Part shown: piece by piece, positions 24,379-36,040 of the stretch
Position numbering within the stretch: the stretch's first letter is position 1
Layout: the number at the start of each line of letters is the position of its first letter
Origin: Dryococelus australis
Taxonomy: Eukaryota > Arthropoda > Insecta > Phasmatodea > Phasmatidae
Assembly (NCBI GenBank): GCA_029891345.1
Contig: CM057002.1
Location: forward strand, 19,978,295-20,042,294
Reading direction: 5' to 3'
Length of the DNA stretch: 64,000 nt
Translations under genes and position numbers: made by a program
The notes under the pieces: generated by a model
Seen by the model: the letters and a program-made list of their open reading frames with translations, nothing else
Told to the model about the DNA's origin: nothing
Database searches by the model: none

Positions 24379-26641
24379 TGTCTGACTCTAAAAAGGATAA
24401 ACTTTTTACCAACCTGTTCAATTGGGCAAGTTCTGTATTCATCTAAATGTCATATCATTTTCCATGCAAAAATGGTGGCATTAAAAACGTATAAAGACTT
24501 CACAGACTGTGAACAGAAACACTAATTGCCAGGTGCTCAGGAGCTAAGCTGGGTCAGCATTCCAGAATTTGCCTACATCATGAGGCAATTTTGCTCACAA
24601 AATATGAGGCTTTGCAAAATAAATGTTGTAATCCCTTTGGCAAGATTGACCATAGAGTAAAGACAGGAATTAGAGCTATTGATGCAGAAACATCTGACAA
24701 AGTTTGTTCCCTTAGTTAAGAAAAAAATTGTTAATGACATAAAACCAGGCCAGAAGATGTGCCCTTCCTGCAAGACTGCATTAAATGATAAGTTGCAACA
24801 AAAATCATTGTCTGAATCTGACGAAGAATTCGTAACAGTTGAAGAGGTAAACAGCAGCTTACCGTCAATTGGCATCTTACCACTGAAAAGAAAATTAAGT
24901 GGTAGAGATAAGAAAAGCTATGCAAAACGTAAGATTACAAAAGCTCACAATGTAATTGAAAATAAAATTGCCACTGTCATGCATGTTCGTTTGAAAACTG
25001 AACGGCCTAGTTCGAGCAAATAGTGTGGAAATTGTGTTGACTTCAAGTACTTCCTAGAAGACATGAAAGGTAAAATAAAAGAATCCAATCACATAGAAAA
25101 GATTCAATTATTAACCTTAGCCCTGCGAAGCTGAACCATTACAAGAACAGCTGCAGAGTTTTGTGTTTCCGAATGAATTGTGAAACATGCTCAGAAGCTG
25201 AAGGCAGACAAAGGTCACCCTGCAAATCAGCAGAAGTGTGTATTGAGTTTTGAAGATGATGGAATTCAGTAGATTGTGCATGGGAAGGACAGCTACCTGT
25301 GAGAATTTCAGGAATAAAAACTTACTAACGCAATCAAAATGGTCCTGAAATGGGATTTTCAAAATTCTGTGAACTCGGACCAAAGTGGTGCATAGGTGTC
25401 GGATCTGCTGGAATGCACGCAGTGTGTGTTTGCACACTACATCAGAATAATAGCAATCAAAGATTATAAAGAATTTCTTAGCAAAGCAGTTTGGAGGCCA
25501 AGGAATGTATGTTTCATTGCTGTGAACACTTCCCTGGACCAGAAGGTGTGGAATCAGCAACTGTTGTCTATTTTGAAGACTGATCAGAAGATTTGGTAGA
25601 GCACAGACAGTGGGTTCATACTGATAGAGATAGATTAGAAACCAAGCGCTGCCCACAGAAGAATTTATTCAAGAAGCTGTAACCAAAATTTGGAATTTAT
25701 CATATCACTACATAGCAAAACATCAAAGTTTACATTTGAAAAATTGTCTTAAAGAAGACAGACTTTGCTGAGAATTATTCATTTGTTGACTCTCCACTGA
25801 GAAAACAGATCAGGACACCCTCCATCCATTCGTGGTCTATTTTTGCAAAAATAAAGAAGTGCAGTTCACAAATTTCTGCGTTATTAGCGACAGTCTGCGA
25901 CATGACACAATTACTGTGCACATTTTCATCAAAGAGTTAATCAAATACTTAGACAAAATTTGCTCAAATATACCATAGGCTATCCACTACTATAGTGATG
26001 GTTCTAACGCTCAGTAGAAAAATTTCAAGAATTTTCTGAATTTGTGCCACCACGGCAAGTCACCATGTGACGGTACAGGGGGCACAACCAAACAACTAGC
26101 AGCTAGAGAAAGCCTTCAGCGTCCACTTGAAAAACAAGTTCTCACACATACAGATCTGTATGTTTTCTGCAATGAAATTTGCCTTTGTCAGCAAAGAACA
26201 AACTGAACAAGAAAAGGTCTTGCAAGAAGAGCGGTTCTAGCATGGACACACTTCAGCAGGAACAAGAGAAAACCACCACTTTGTGAATAGTGTTTCAAAT
26301 TAGGGAACGTCATTCTTGGAAATAATTAGAGGTGGTGACATAACAGGAGTTTTAGCAGCAGACCTCCAGCCAGGGCAATATGTTGCATGTATTTACGATG
26401 AGTGGTGGATTGGAAATGTGTGCAAAGTGTCTATTGAACAAAAAGATGTTTTATTAAGTTTCATGCATCCTCATGGTGCAGCTCATTCATTTCACTGCCC
26501 TCCAAGAAGTGACACTTGTTGGGTTCCGGAGCAGCATATCATTAACGTTATCCCAGCTCCATCAGCGACATCTGGTCGACAATATTGTTTGCCTGAAACT
26601 ATGCAGTGCCAAATAAGCGAATCTTCAAGAAAGTTCAAGTA
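24379..26641 (+). pseudogene. Broken transposase-like gene of an unplaced DDE-type family
   Basis: Reading across frames on the plus strand gives, in order: a possible short N-terminal exon at 24379 after an ACAG acceptor; a cysteine-rich segment at about 24623-24780 (CCNPFG ... CPSCK); a lysine-rich DNA-binding-like stretch with QLLTLAPKSWT near 25105; an acidic DFAENYSF motif near 25750; then VISDSLRHDTITVH near 25880, YSDGSNAQ (aspartate codon at 25997), HGKSPCDGTGGTTKQLAARE near 26060, and a C-terminal domain (WWIGNVCKV, MHPHG, CWVPEQH) in the intact 108-codon frame at 26316-26641. Multiple stops and frameshifts break it. The spaced aspartates in an RNase H-like context suggest DDE nuclease chemistry. 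I recall similar unnamed proteins in other invertebrates but cannot assign a superfamily. Confidence 0.7.
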
Positions 26642-26667
26642 GTTTCAGAGAATTAAGGCATGATATC

Positions 26668-26671
<4 letters not shown>

Positions 26672-26706
<35 letters not shown>
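26672..26706. repeat. Poly-A run
   Basis: 35 consecutive A bases, 30 bp after the stop codon of the transposase-like gene and before the right terminal inverted repeat. Confidence 0.9.
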
Positions 26707-26709
<3 letters not shown>

Positions 26710-26899
26710 AGTTACGTAATAAAGGAATCCAACTAGGGTGTGTTTAGAGGTTATCAGATGGCGATAGAGTGGGAAATGTTAGGTTATTTATTACCAGCAG
26801 TGGTATATCTACCATGAAACACTTCAAAACAGGTTGGTTAGAACACATTTCTTATTTTCAACATTTGTTCTTATAGACCATGCACACAAATACTGCTCA

Positions 26900-27615
26900 A
26901 TATAAATTAAATTTAAAATTATATAATTGAGGCATTGCAAAGAAACAGTGCATGAATCTTGTACAGTAAAACTTGCTCTTTAAAACAATGGGGCATAACA
27001 TCTATTTCGGGCAGACTTTTTTTTTAACTGGCATTCAATATGTGCCAATTTGATACACTGTATCATAAGTTTCACATTTGAAAGAACATTGTGAAAAAGC
27101 TATTAGTTACATAGTGCTATAAATTTGATGGCTTACTCTTGCATGCATGAATAATATGTGGCAAATATTTTAGGCATGTATCTCTTTTTGTATGGGAGCT
27201 GTTACAGCCAGAAAACTGATCAGAATACATTGGAACATTATATAATTAATTTTTCAGCCCACTTTGAGTCCAATTTTTGAGCAGAATTTTGTATCTATTA
27301 TCTTAAATCTAGCATATCTGTAATCCGTGGAAAAAGTTGTGCAGGAATGCCTCAATTAAACACATTATATGCAATTATATTAATTCTATCATAAGTTAAA
27401 AATGCCATGTAATTCATCATAATGCATTGTATAGTCGACCTCCCTTTAGTCAAAGGAGGCTAGATGAGAAACTATACTAACTAGGAGTCTAAAATCTTGG
27501 GAAATTTCGTAAATTACTTTGGTCATCCTGTTGTAAAATTATGAACAAAATCTGAGATACAGTGGCGGGGACTTCTTTCAATTTTAGACCACTTAGCTAA
27601 CTTGTGCTGCTCGGC
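26900..27615 (-). repeat. Right terminal inverted repeat of the 4.5-kb DNA transposon
   Basis: Reverse-complement partner of 23063-23730. The extreme tip (27601-27615) has diverged from the left tip. Confidence 0.78.
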
Positions 27616-28618
27616 CCCAAATAAGTAATGCTGGATTCATAACCTGACAGTTCAACATCACAGCCCCAATGCTGACAAAAATTGTTTATCAGCCAATCAG
27701 AAGCAAGGTATACCTGGCAAAAGTGCAGCCCCGACAGCCTGACAAGAAATTCCATTTTGACTATCGTCGGATGTCGGACTCACTGGGCAGAAGAAAAAAC
27801 ACATGCTACCCTACAAAAAATATTCTGTGCAGATTTAATTACTGTGATAAATTTTATTCTAAAAATATTTTACTTATGTGTACATCCTGGTAATCTTGTA
27901 GCGCAGAAAGGGCAGTGGCTGTTGACTTGACAAAAATAAATCGTCATGGAAGAGTAACTTTACACCGAAATCCAAACATACTATGTTCACACTGTTGTCA
28001 AATATGTATATTCTTTGTATTCCAAAGCAAATGTATAGCAAGTTAATGGCCATTATAGGATTTGTCAAATGCCACCCTTGTCACGTGGAAACTGTGTTAC
28101 AATAACACGGAGAGTAATGGCACTGGCTACAACTGACGTTAAATGATGCCTATAATTAATTTTTGTCTCCCCTTTTATAATGGTCAAATTTTTTTCATTC
28201 TATCAGGAAAAATACCCTGCCTAAAGGACTGATTTATTATTAATTTCAATGGCTTTAGTACATACATATTGATGGTGGAAAGGTAATAGGTTGTAACCCC
28301 CACTTACCTTGAAATGAAGGTTACGACAAAAGTGTTATTTTGCTTCTTGTCTAGTTTATTAGGTAAAAGGTCGTACTCTGAATATGGCGGGAAACACATT
28401 TTCCTTTATTATTGTATTGTTGTAACCCACCTTGGTCGATACACAGGAACGGTAAAACGTTGCAACCTATTTACGACCTTTTACCAGCAGTAGTTGGCAG
28501 TACTTGGATGATGCTGTATGGAGGTTACAACAAAGTTTAACGCTGCATTTACATTATGCGCGACACAATCAGCTTCACAGTATTAGATTTTGTTATTTTA
28601 TTAACATTTTAAAAAATA
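27616..28618. other. Intergenic or element-flanking stretch with GGTTGTAACC-like words
   Basis: No gene is supported. Between about 28280 and 28480 several related words recur (GGTTGTAACC, GGTAAAACGTTGCAACC, GACCTTTTACC). They could be subterminal repeats at the left end of the element carrying the next broken gene. Confidence 0.4.
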
Positions 28619-30950
28619 ATGGATTTAAGCTCGAGAGCTGCAAGAATGTTAAAAGGATCTCTGGCAGCCAAAGTAATTGGCAATGTCGTACCAACATCTG
28701 AAATGGTTCCAAGTTAGTTAGTGTGATGAATTATCACTACCAACAATTGAGCACTGACATGTTAACTTAATTGGATTTAGCATCATAAATGTTCTGTACT
28801 GTTCCAAAGAATGAGTCTATCAGACACACCAGTACTTGGTTATTCATGAATTAAAAAAAATATACATAGATAAAAAAATTACCAGGCATTGTGCATTTGG
28901 TAAAACTTAATGTATAAAAATGCAAATCTATTGATTATTACGCAATGTATTTACTGACTGATTTTGTTGTAGGGCTATCTTCAAACTCTTCACTGACACC
29001 TGAACCAAACTTTCAAGCATGTTCTACCCCAAAGGTCAACAGTTTAGTGGGTGATTATAAAGATGTGCTACAATCACTCAAAACCTGTATCAATATTGAA
29101 GTCGTCGAGAGATGAATGATCCTTTCGTTTCTTTTACATCATTGCATAATTTTGTGAAATTAAACAATTAGACTGTTTATGTGGCACATAATTTAATGCA
29201 CTCTTTCAAAGTACTGACAACCAACAAATATTACAGGTGGTAACACAGTTCATTCTGCTGAACGAGAACACGAGTTCATTGATATTGCCAACACTGAGGT
29301 AATATTTGTGGATACAGAAGTGGAGGTTGAGACTTCCTTCGATGTTAACCACGTAGACAGCAACTATAATCAAGAGGAATTCTATGTGCGACAGATTTTG
29401 AACATAACAAAGATGACTCCTATGGACCAGATTCTGAATAAGATCCAGAGGTTGCTGCTGAAAATAAAAGTGATTAACAACCTGAAAATTAGATGTTGTA
29501 AAGAAGTAATAAGAAGAGAAAGCAGAGAGGAAATAAAGCTGTTCAACAGGGGGAGATTTTATTAGTATAAAAAAACTATGGTTAAAAAAACAGTTACTGC
29601 CAAACGCACACAAAGACAACTGTCAGAATGGCTGTGGATCAAATTTTGATGAAGAAAGTAGACAAGAGTATCTTCACGGAATACTGGGAGCTCGATAAAC
29701 CAGGAAAACGAAGCTTGGTATTATACTGCATGAAAGAAACTCCTAAAGCAAGGTCATACATTACACATGCGAGTCGACATAGTAGAACATTCCAATACTA
29801 CCTACTGCTCCATGAAAAGAGAGAGAGTGAAAGTTTGCCAACAATTCATTTTGAAAACTTCAGATGTCACACAGAATTCTGTCTTACACTTACGATCACA
29901 GAAGTGATTCACTTACTGCTAAACCAGACCAGAGAGGTAAAAAGACTCCTCCCAACAAAACTCCAGAAATGGCTGAAAGGCAGGTGAAGAACTTTGTTGA
30001 ACCATTGCCAACAGTTCCTTCCCACTATTGCACAAGTGATTCAAATAAGCTATACCTGCCACATGAGTTCAAAAATAAAGCAAATGTCTACAGAACTTAT
30101 AAAAATGATCTTTGCTCACGAGAAGGCATCACACCAGTTTCAGAGAAAGTATTTAGCAGCATTTTCCAGAATCAGCACAATATTGGAATTCATTCACCGA
30201 AAAAAGATAAGTACATAATTTGTGAGGGAAGTAAAGAATATGACAAACAAAAAGTTATACAGCACATATTCACAAAAAGAAATTATCATTACAATTTTTC
30301 AGAGCACACCAAGTCAGGTCTAAGCAAGATCCAGAGTTTTTGATCTTCAAAGAGTACTAAACACTCCACACGGCGGGGACAATATGTTACTCTATTACTC
30401 ATGAAAGTACTCTGTGTTCAATTCCACTCCCTATGAAAGCGGAACACGTAATGGACATTGTTACCTGTGGGGCAAATGTGATGGGAAGCAGTGTGCTAAC
30501 GAAATCTGTTCCAATGTGTGTGCATACCCGTGTGACTTACCCGAGATTCGCATGCCTGAAGTAAAGTTGGTATCACTGGTTTGCGACAGTTGCCCTGGGC
30601 AAAATAAAAACTGGCACATGCTCGCGATGCTCTATCGTTTTGTACAGCAATCAAAGTCTGTGCAAGAAATAAGCATAACTTACTTGCTACCAGGGCATAC
30701 ATACATGCCAGCAGATTCTATGCATCCCGTTATAGAATCAACCCACAGAAAGATCATCTGGGCACCTAGTGAATGGCCAACTATTATTACTAATAGCAGA
30801 ATAAACACAAGTGAACGTTCGGATATACGAGGATTTCCAAGACTCAAAAGGAATTCAAGGAATGCCACTAAGCAGTGCATGTCAAATGTGCCGTGTAAGA
30901 CGGGCTACTATCCAGAAGAAGTGAACCCACATTGCAGCGTTCAGGAGTTA
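28619..30950 (+). pseudogene. Second broken DDE-like (transposase-derived) gene, different family
   Basis: Plus-strand remnant that appears to have had introns. The N-terminal peptide MDLSSRAARMLKGSLAAK begins at 28619 and breaks at a possible CCAA|GTTAGT donor near 28709. A continuation after a TTGTAG acceptor at 28980 reads LSSNSSLTPEP. An acidic region lies at 29240-29460, a cysteine-containing part at about 29600-29990, and a long open frame of the family core at 29864-30343 (VPSHYCTS ... KKDKYIICEGSKEYD). Three acidic motifs follow: FDLQ (Asp codon 30342), CDSCPGQNKN (Asp 30585), and GHTYMPADSMHPVIE (Asp 30714, then Glu). This spacing resembles an RNase H-fold DDD/E site. Similar FDLQ or YDLQ plus GQNKN proteins are known to me from insects as uncharacterised, DUF7869-like; that is recall, not a search. 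Stops and frameshifts make it non-functional. Confidence 0.62.
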
Positions 30951-31070
30951 TGATGACTCATGACTACCACAAAATATACGTGTGCAAGATGTTAGGAGAA
31001 AGTCATTGTCTGGGAAAAAGCTCTCAATAAAAACTGTGTGCACATCTTGTTTGCCACTGAGTGCAGCTAA

Positions 31071-32426
31071 GGACCTGTTGCCCAATTCTACCAATATTAT
31101 TAGGAAACTTTTATAAGTTACAAATTACAAAATACTAGTAATTTGTGCTGCACATTGGAAAACTATTTTCTGATATAAGTTTATTTATACAAGTAAATTT
31201 CACAAGTTACAAGTCAGCTGATTGGTGCAATTTAGATTTTAATTTTTTTTTCATCAGAAATTGCCTGCCATTATATATTTATCTGTGTGTAATCATTCAA
31301 CTATTCTATTTTTCTTCCCGCAGCGGTATTTGAGGTTATAAGGACTGTTGGTAGTTTGTGTGTATTTGTGTTAAGGTTAAACTATGAGAATGGCCAAGCG
31401 TGATTAACAGCATAAATCAAAACTAAGTATCCTCTAAAAAATTAAATAATAACCATCTGTATTATTTGGTGCATTCAGTAAAACACTTACCAAGAATAAA
31501 AAGTGCAAGAATGGAAGAAAGTAGATTAATATGCACAAGCATTACGCTATACTATCAGGCAAAGATTGCGCATACTTAAAGGATGTTTGGTGGCCTAATG
31601 CACTGAAATGTACAATGGTAAATACACGTATAATTTTAATCAGTTCAATAAATAAGCTACTAATTATATTTTGTTTTTATTGACTCGAGAAAAGCATTAT
31701 TACAACATAACCTAACCCATTCTAACCTGACCTAACCCTGCTACCGGGAGAGGGTAAATAACTAGTATGGTTGTTTGTAAGTTGTGAAATTTATGCATCA
31801 CTTAATGTGGTAATTCATTAATTTAAATTGAATGGCTTGTACTGAAGCAATTGTTCTACAAACTGCACGTACTCCAGGTATGTCTGCCCCCGTATTGATC
31901 TGGGCTCCACCTCCGCACTGCAATGCTATACATACCTGTTATGTAGAAAATAAAGCACCACACTTTTTGTAGCATGCTGTGACCTCAATCCAATTTTCTG
32001 TAGCAAATAATTCTACCTTATTTGGACTATTTCGGAATCTCTCATTTCACTTTGCAATATTTTTTAAATCAAAATTCACTTGTAACCTATAAAATTTCCT
32101 CCTCCGATTATGTGCAGTGCCCTTTGTTGATACTGTACTCCAAAGTGACACACAAAAGCTTAAAATACCTACACGACCTGACTTGTAACTTGAAACTATA
32201 AGCAAGTGGACACCTGTAGAAAATATACTAGTGTAAATTAATAATTTTTACAAACTTGTAGAAAAACAGTCAACTATGCAACAGATGCTTGTAAAATTCA
32301 GTAATATTTTCAGTTTTACAACTTGTAGCTTGTAGATTTGTAAATTGTTACTGTGCAACACTACTATAAAAGTTACAAGTACTGTCACTAATATTATTGA
32401 CTTGTAAAACATTATGCAACAGGCCC
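31071..32426. mobile_element. Non-autonomous TIR element (GGRCCTGTTGC ends)
   Basis: The left end GGACCTGTTGCCCAATTC... is matched at the right by GGGCCTGTTGCATAATG... in reverse complement. Both ends continue with similar ACTTTTATAAGTTACAA / ACTTGTAACTTTTATA words and TTACAAGT-rich tracts. The interior has no coding potential. No target duplication was seen. It directly follows the broken DDE-like gene and may have truncated that element's right end. A degenerate CCTAACC run (31705-31740) lies inside. Confidence 0.6.
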
Positions 32427-34544
32427 CTGGCAACCCTTTGCACAAAGATTCCAGGATGATCACTCTTATCAAGAGTAATTTTATGGTGCTATGCTTTCAT
32501 AGGACAAACACAACTTTGACCAAAAAAAACAATGTGCATAATGCTGTATGACAGATTTGCGAAGGGAACTTTGTGGAGTTGATTTCTTGTTTTATTCCTC
32601 TTGTATGTTTGTGACTTTCAGCAGTTTGACATTATTTTTCTAATTAAAATAAACATAAATACACCTACATCTTCTTTATTGTTGTATCCCAGTTATGTTT
32701 TAAAGCTCACCAGTGAAATGTAGTAAGTCACATTTTTAAACAAAATGTATGAACCAAAAATTATTAGGATAGTTTAGGTGAAAACAGGAACCTTAAAAAA
32801 AAAAAAAAAAAAAAAATACTGCTCAATTTTGAATAAGGACACGATAACCTGTCCGAGGCATTACGTGAAAGTTACTAATATGTGCAACAAGAAAAGGGAG
32901 CAGAGATTTGTTGGGAATAACGTAGATAAGCAGATATTGAAGTTGTTGGATGGAAAGCGTTATAGAAAAAGATGAAATACACGGTGCCGGTTATAACAGA
33001 ACGGCCAAGCAAATTAACAGGTTTATTCAGTCGGAAGTTACAAAAAAAACAATCGAACAGTTATTCGAAATGCTTTTTTTAGTTCTGCCAGTCGCCAATA
33101 AGCCACTTCAATCCGCATTCGATCTTGTTTCCACTTTTTAGACCATGTTCGAAACTTTACCTTAAAAGCTAATTTTCGGTTTCGATAAAAGTTCACACCG
33201 AGATCGATACGAGTTGCCACCAACATAAGTTAGGTCAAGGCCTACATTTTACTCTGAAAGCACCCAATATGAAACAGCACGCACTGACGTCACTTCCGAG
33301 TGAGAGTGCGCAAGTGTGGATATTCTTTCATAGTATTTGGAACAGAGCCAAAGTTCATTACGCAAAGTTGAAACAAAATTAAGAAAAATAAAAAAGGGGG
33401 GGGGGCGGAAGATAGAAATGCCTTTTCATCTCCACTGCTTAATGCCACAACGAAAATAAGTCTCCAACAGTTACTTGAGCTGTAAGAAATTTCCCGAAAT
33501 GTAATAAAAAAAAATACGTTCCAATTACAATTCACATTTTTGTCCCGTGCTGTAGACTGTCGCACACACGGCTCATATGCACAAATTTATCTCGTAATGG
33601 CAACCTTGACTACCAGTTTTCATTCTCGGGTTGAAACTTGGGTTTAAAATTTGTCATATTATTTAATTATCTTTGAACAATATACTTTTTTTTCTATGAT
33701 TGCAAGTAAAACGCAAAAGCCACACGGTAAATGTAACTCAACAAGAATATTCTAAAGATAGCATATACATGTAGGAAATTTTGAAACTTACCTACTAAGT
33801 CATTGAAAATCCTGTTGTTTAAAAGACAGATGATAGTAATAAATACTTTCTCTGCTCATAATAGCGAATTTTTGCTTCCTTTCCTCTACAAAAGGATGCT
33901 GTGCATTCACAGCTGTCGCCGGAAAGACGTAAATCCATAGAAAGAAATTTAATAGTCGTGATCAAGTTACATCAAGGTAGAAGGACAATATGGGAAACTC
34001 AGGCGTTTTAACATTGCCAACGTGCCAGACACACTAAAACAGTACCCCTAGCGACATGAACTGACGAATACCCGGGAAATTCAAATTTACATGGCACGGC
34101 ATGCGCGATAAGTGCAGATATTGTCTCGTAGTATTAAAAAGTGTTACTTTATAGAATTGCTTATTCACATCACTATGCCGTATTTATTTTAAGTCCTACA
34201 AGCTTACTAAGGTAGCATACATAGAACTAGGTTTGCGATGTTTTTTCTGTTTTAAGTGAATTATCTATATTATATTTATATTTTTTATTTACAGAAGCAC
34301 CCAGTAGATTCAGATATTGAATATGTGTTCACTGAATATTGTTGTACGAATTTTAATGAATAATATTCAAAGGGAGTATAATGCTGTTTTAATTTAGCAA
34401 GGGAATAATTGTAATTATTACTGTCTGTTGGCGTACTTTCAAACTACATTAAATGCTGTTCTTTTGTGATTAAAAAATTCTGGGATCGGACAGTTAGCTT
34501 GTGCTGAAAATTAGTACACTTAATGATATTCTGAATGATTTCCA
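32427..34544. other. Stretch without a supported gene
   Basis: A poly-A run lies at 32795-32816. Short open frames at 32778-33141 (plus) and 33038-33565 (minus) have no recognisable domain. A clean minus-strand donor-like site (TTAGTAG|GTAAGT, GT at 33791-33790) sits below a somewhat GC-richer patch at 33900-34110. It could belong to an untranslated exon of the CD2BP2-like gene, but nothing confirms this. Confidence 0.4.
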
Positions 34545-35395
34545 ATTTTACGCTGTGCTTGTTTGGAGGGATAATTTTCTGGGGAAACTCAACTGACAAC
34601 AATAAAGTGTTTCGTATGCAAAAACGGGCTTTAAGGGTATTATTTGAAAAAAAAATCTGTTTCCTGTAGGCCTTTGTCCAAAAGTGCTAGAATCCTACCA
34701 CTAGTATGTGAATATATTTAGACTTCAGTTATGTTCATTTCCGAAAACCTCAGTTTATTCCAGAAAAATGATACTCTCCATAAACATAACATAAGTAATA
34801 AAGAACTAATTCATTTGTCTGTTGTCAACTTAAGAATGTCCCTAAAGAGGCCTTCTTACTCTTCAAGTCAGCTGTTCAACAACATACCCCATTACTTGCC
34901 GAAAATATGCTCTACAAATACGAAACTCTTAAAAAATAAGATAACGAAAAGAGTTCTTAATAAGCAAAACTTTTTATTTTGTGGACGAATATTTAACATA
35001 AACACAAATCTTTCTGACCACTACATTATTTAAATCCAGACTAGAAACCCCCGTGGATATTCAGTGTGAGGTATTGTGTAAAGTCAATGGAATGTGTGCC
35101 TCTGTTTTCGTTTTTTTATTTATAGATTGAAGTGGCCTGGGACGCAGCACAGATGTGCAGAAGAAATTGAAAATGCAAATTTAAATATTGAAAATTCTAG
35201 ACCATTTGTAATTTATTATATATTTGTTTCAGAATTCGATAATATTATAATACTTTGATGTTTTAATATTGTTCTGTAAGTAATGTGTTCATGTTCTATA
35301 CATAATGTGTTCGTATTCTGACTTGTCCGATGTCTTTGTACAAACTCGTACACGAATAAAGACCAAATGGATGCAATAAATAAATAAAAATAAAA
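34545..35395 (+). mobile_element. LINE 3' end (reverse transcriptase C-terminus and A-rich tail)
   Basis: Starts with a plus-strand peptide GGIIFWGNSTDNNKVFRMQK followed by RALRVLF. This is the typical post-catalytic segment (GIIFWGNS...VFxxQKRxxR) of non-LTR reverse transcriptases of the Jockey/RTE-like kind. The remaining C-terminal part runs through frameshifts to about 35040, including a 100-codon open frame at 34731-35033. The 3' end carries AATAAAGACC and terminates in tandem ATAAA units at 35375-35395. The 5' part, including the catalytic domain and endonuclease, is missing, as expected for a 5'-truncated insertion. Confidence 0.78.
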
Positions 35396-35600
35396 ATGTA
35401 TTTCGTTCTCTCTTTACAAAACATTAACACATCTTCAATTAAATTAATGCATTTCAACTTAAACCTTAGTAAAATGTCTCAAATTACATTTTACAACAAT
35501 AAACAACAATCGAAACTATTTTCAAACGATTTTAAAATTAGGCTACTAAGTTTATTTCTAGTAAATAAATACATTTAACAGAGCTTTTAAAACCACATAC

Positions 35601-35868
35601 CTTTATTCATGAGACTTGTATTATTCTCTGATCTCGGATCGAGATTTCGAACTGCCAAATTCGTCGGATCGAAATGACGTCCATAACGAACTTCAGTCAA
35701 GCTCTGGATTCGAATTGCGCAACAGTTTTCTGTGTCGATGAAGGAACGCTCGTCAGTACTGGGCCGTGTTCCATTCCCTGCACTGATGCGACTAGCTGCA
35801 TAGCCGCCAGTTGTTGTTCCGTTACTCCATGCATTTAATGCTGGGCTGGGGAATGGAACAACCTCCAT
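35601..35868 (-). CDS. Candidate first coding exon of an unidentified minus-strand gene
   Basis: ATG at 35868, then 89 codons open to a good donor (AAAG|GTATGT) at 35601/35600, leaving phase 1. The peptide begins MEVVPFPSPALNAWSNGTTT and ends near SENNTSLMNK. It has no recognised domain, and composition is polar with scattered arginines. GC content is higher than in the flanks. A diverged copy of the first 38 codons plus about 130 bp of upstream DNA lies inverted at 37715-37961, which shows the unit was duplicated together with its promoter side. No following exon was identified. In phase it could join the acceptor just upstream of the CD2BP2-like ATG (22951), but that is only a one-in-three coincidence test. 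Confidence 0.45.
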
Positions 35869-36040
35869 GCTCTATTTGAGTGTTTTGTTTACTAATGGCA
35901 AGATATACACGGTGATGGTAAACCAGTGATACTGTCGTACGATCTGACAGTATAATGTGTTTACTATTGTCATATATTTAAAAAAAGGCATGAATAATTA
36001 ATCGAATTCTAAATAATTTACAGCCACCAGGAGCACATAT

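Larger units (their letters stand above)
23063..27615 (+). mobile_element. Decayed DNA transposon with terminal inverted repeats of about 0.65-0.7 kb
   Basis: The block from about 23063 to 23730 is matched in reverse complement by about 26900-27615. Shared landmarks in order include GCTAAG(C/T)GGTCTAA, TGCATTATG(G/A)TGAATTAC, GATTACAGATATGCTAG, TTCTGCTCAA, TGATCAGTTTTC, GCTGTAACAGCTCCCA, GAGTAAGCCATCAAATTTAT, CAGATGTTAT / TAGATGTTAT and TTTGCAATGC. Such long, well-conserved inverted ends mark a cut-and-paste type element. The interior holds a broken transposase-like gene (24379-26641). Outer boundaries are approximate: the left tip reads GGGTCATTCC, the right tip has diverged, and no clear target duplication was found. 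It sits just upstream of the first coding exon of the CD2BP2-like gene. Confidence 0.82.

Noticed and set aside
25117-25656. 179-codon minus-strand frame
   Set aside because: It is antisense to the transposase-like remnant read on the plus strand, which carries the family motifs.
32778-33141. Lysine-rich plus-strand frames
   Set aside because: The start depends on the poly-A run at 32795-32816 and no domain is present.
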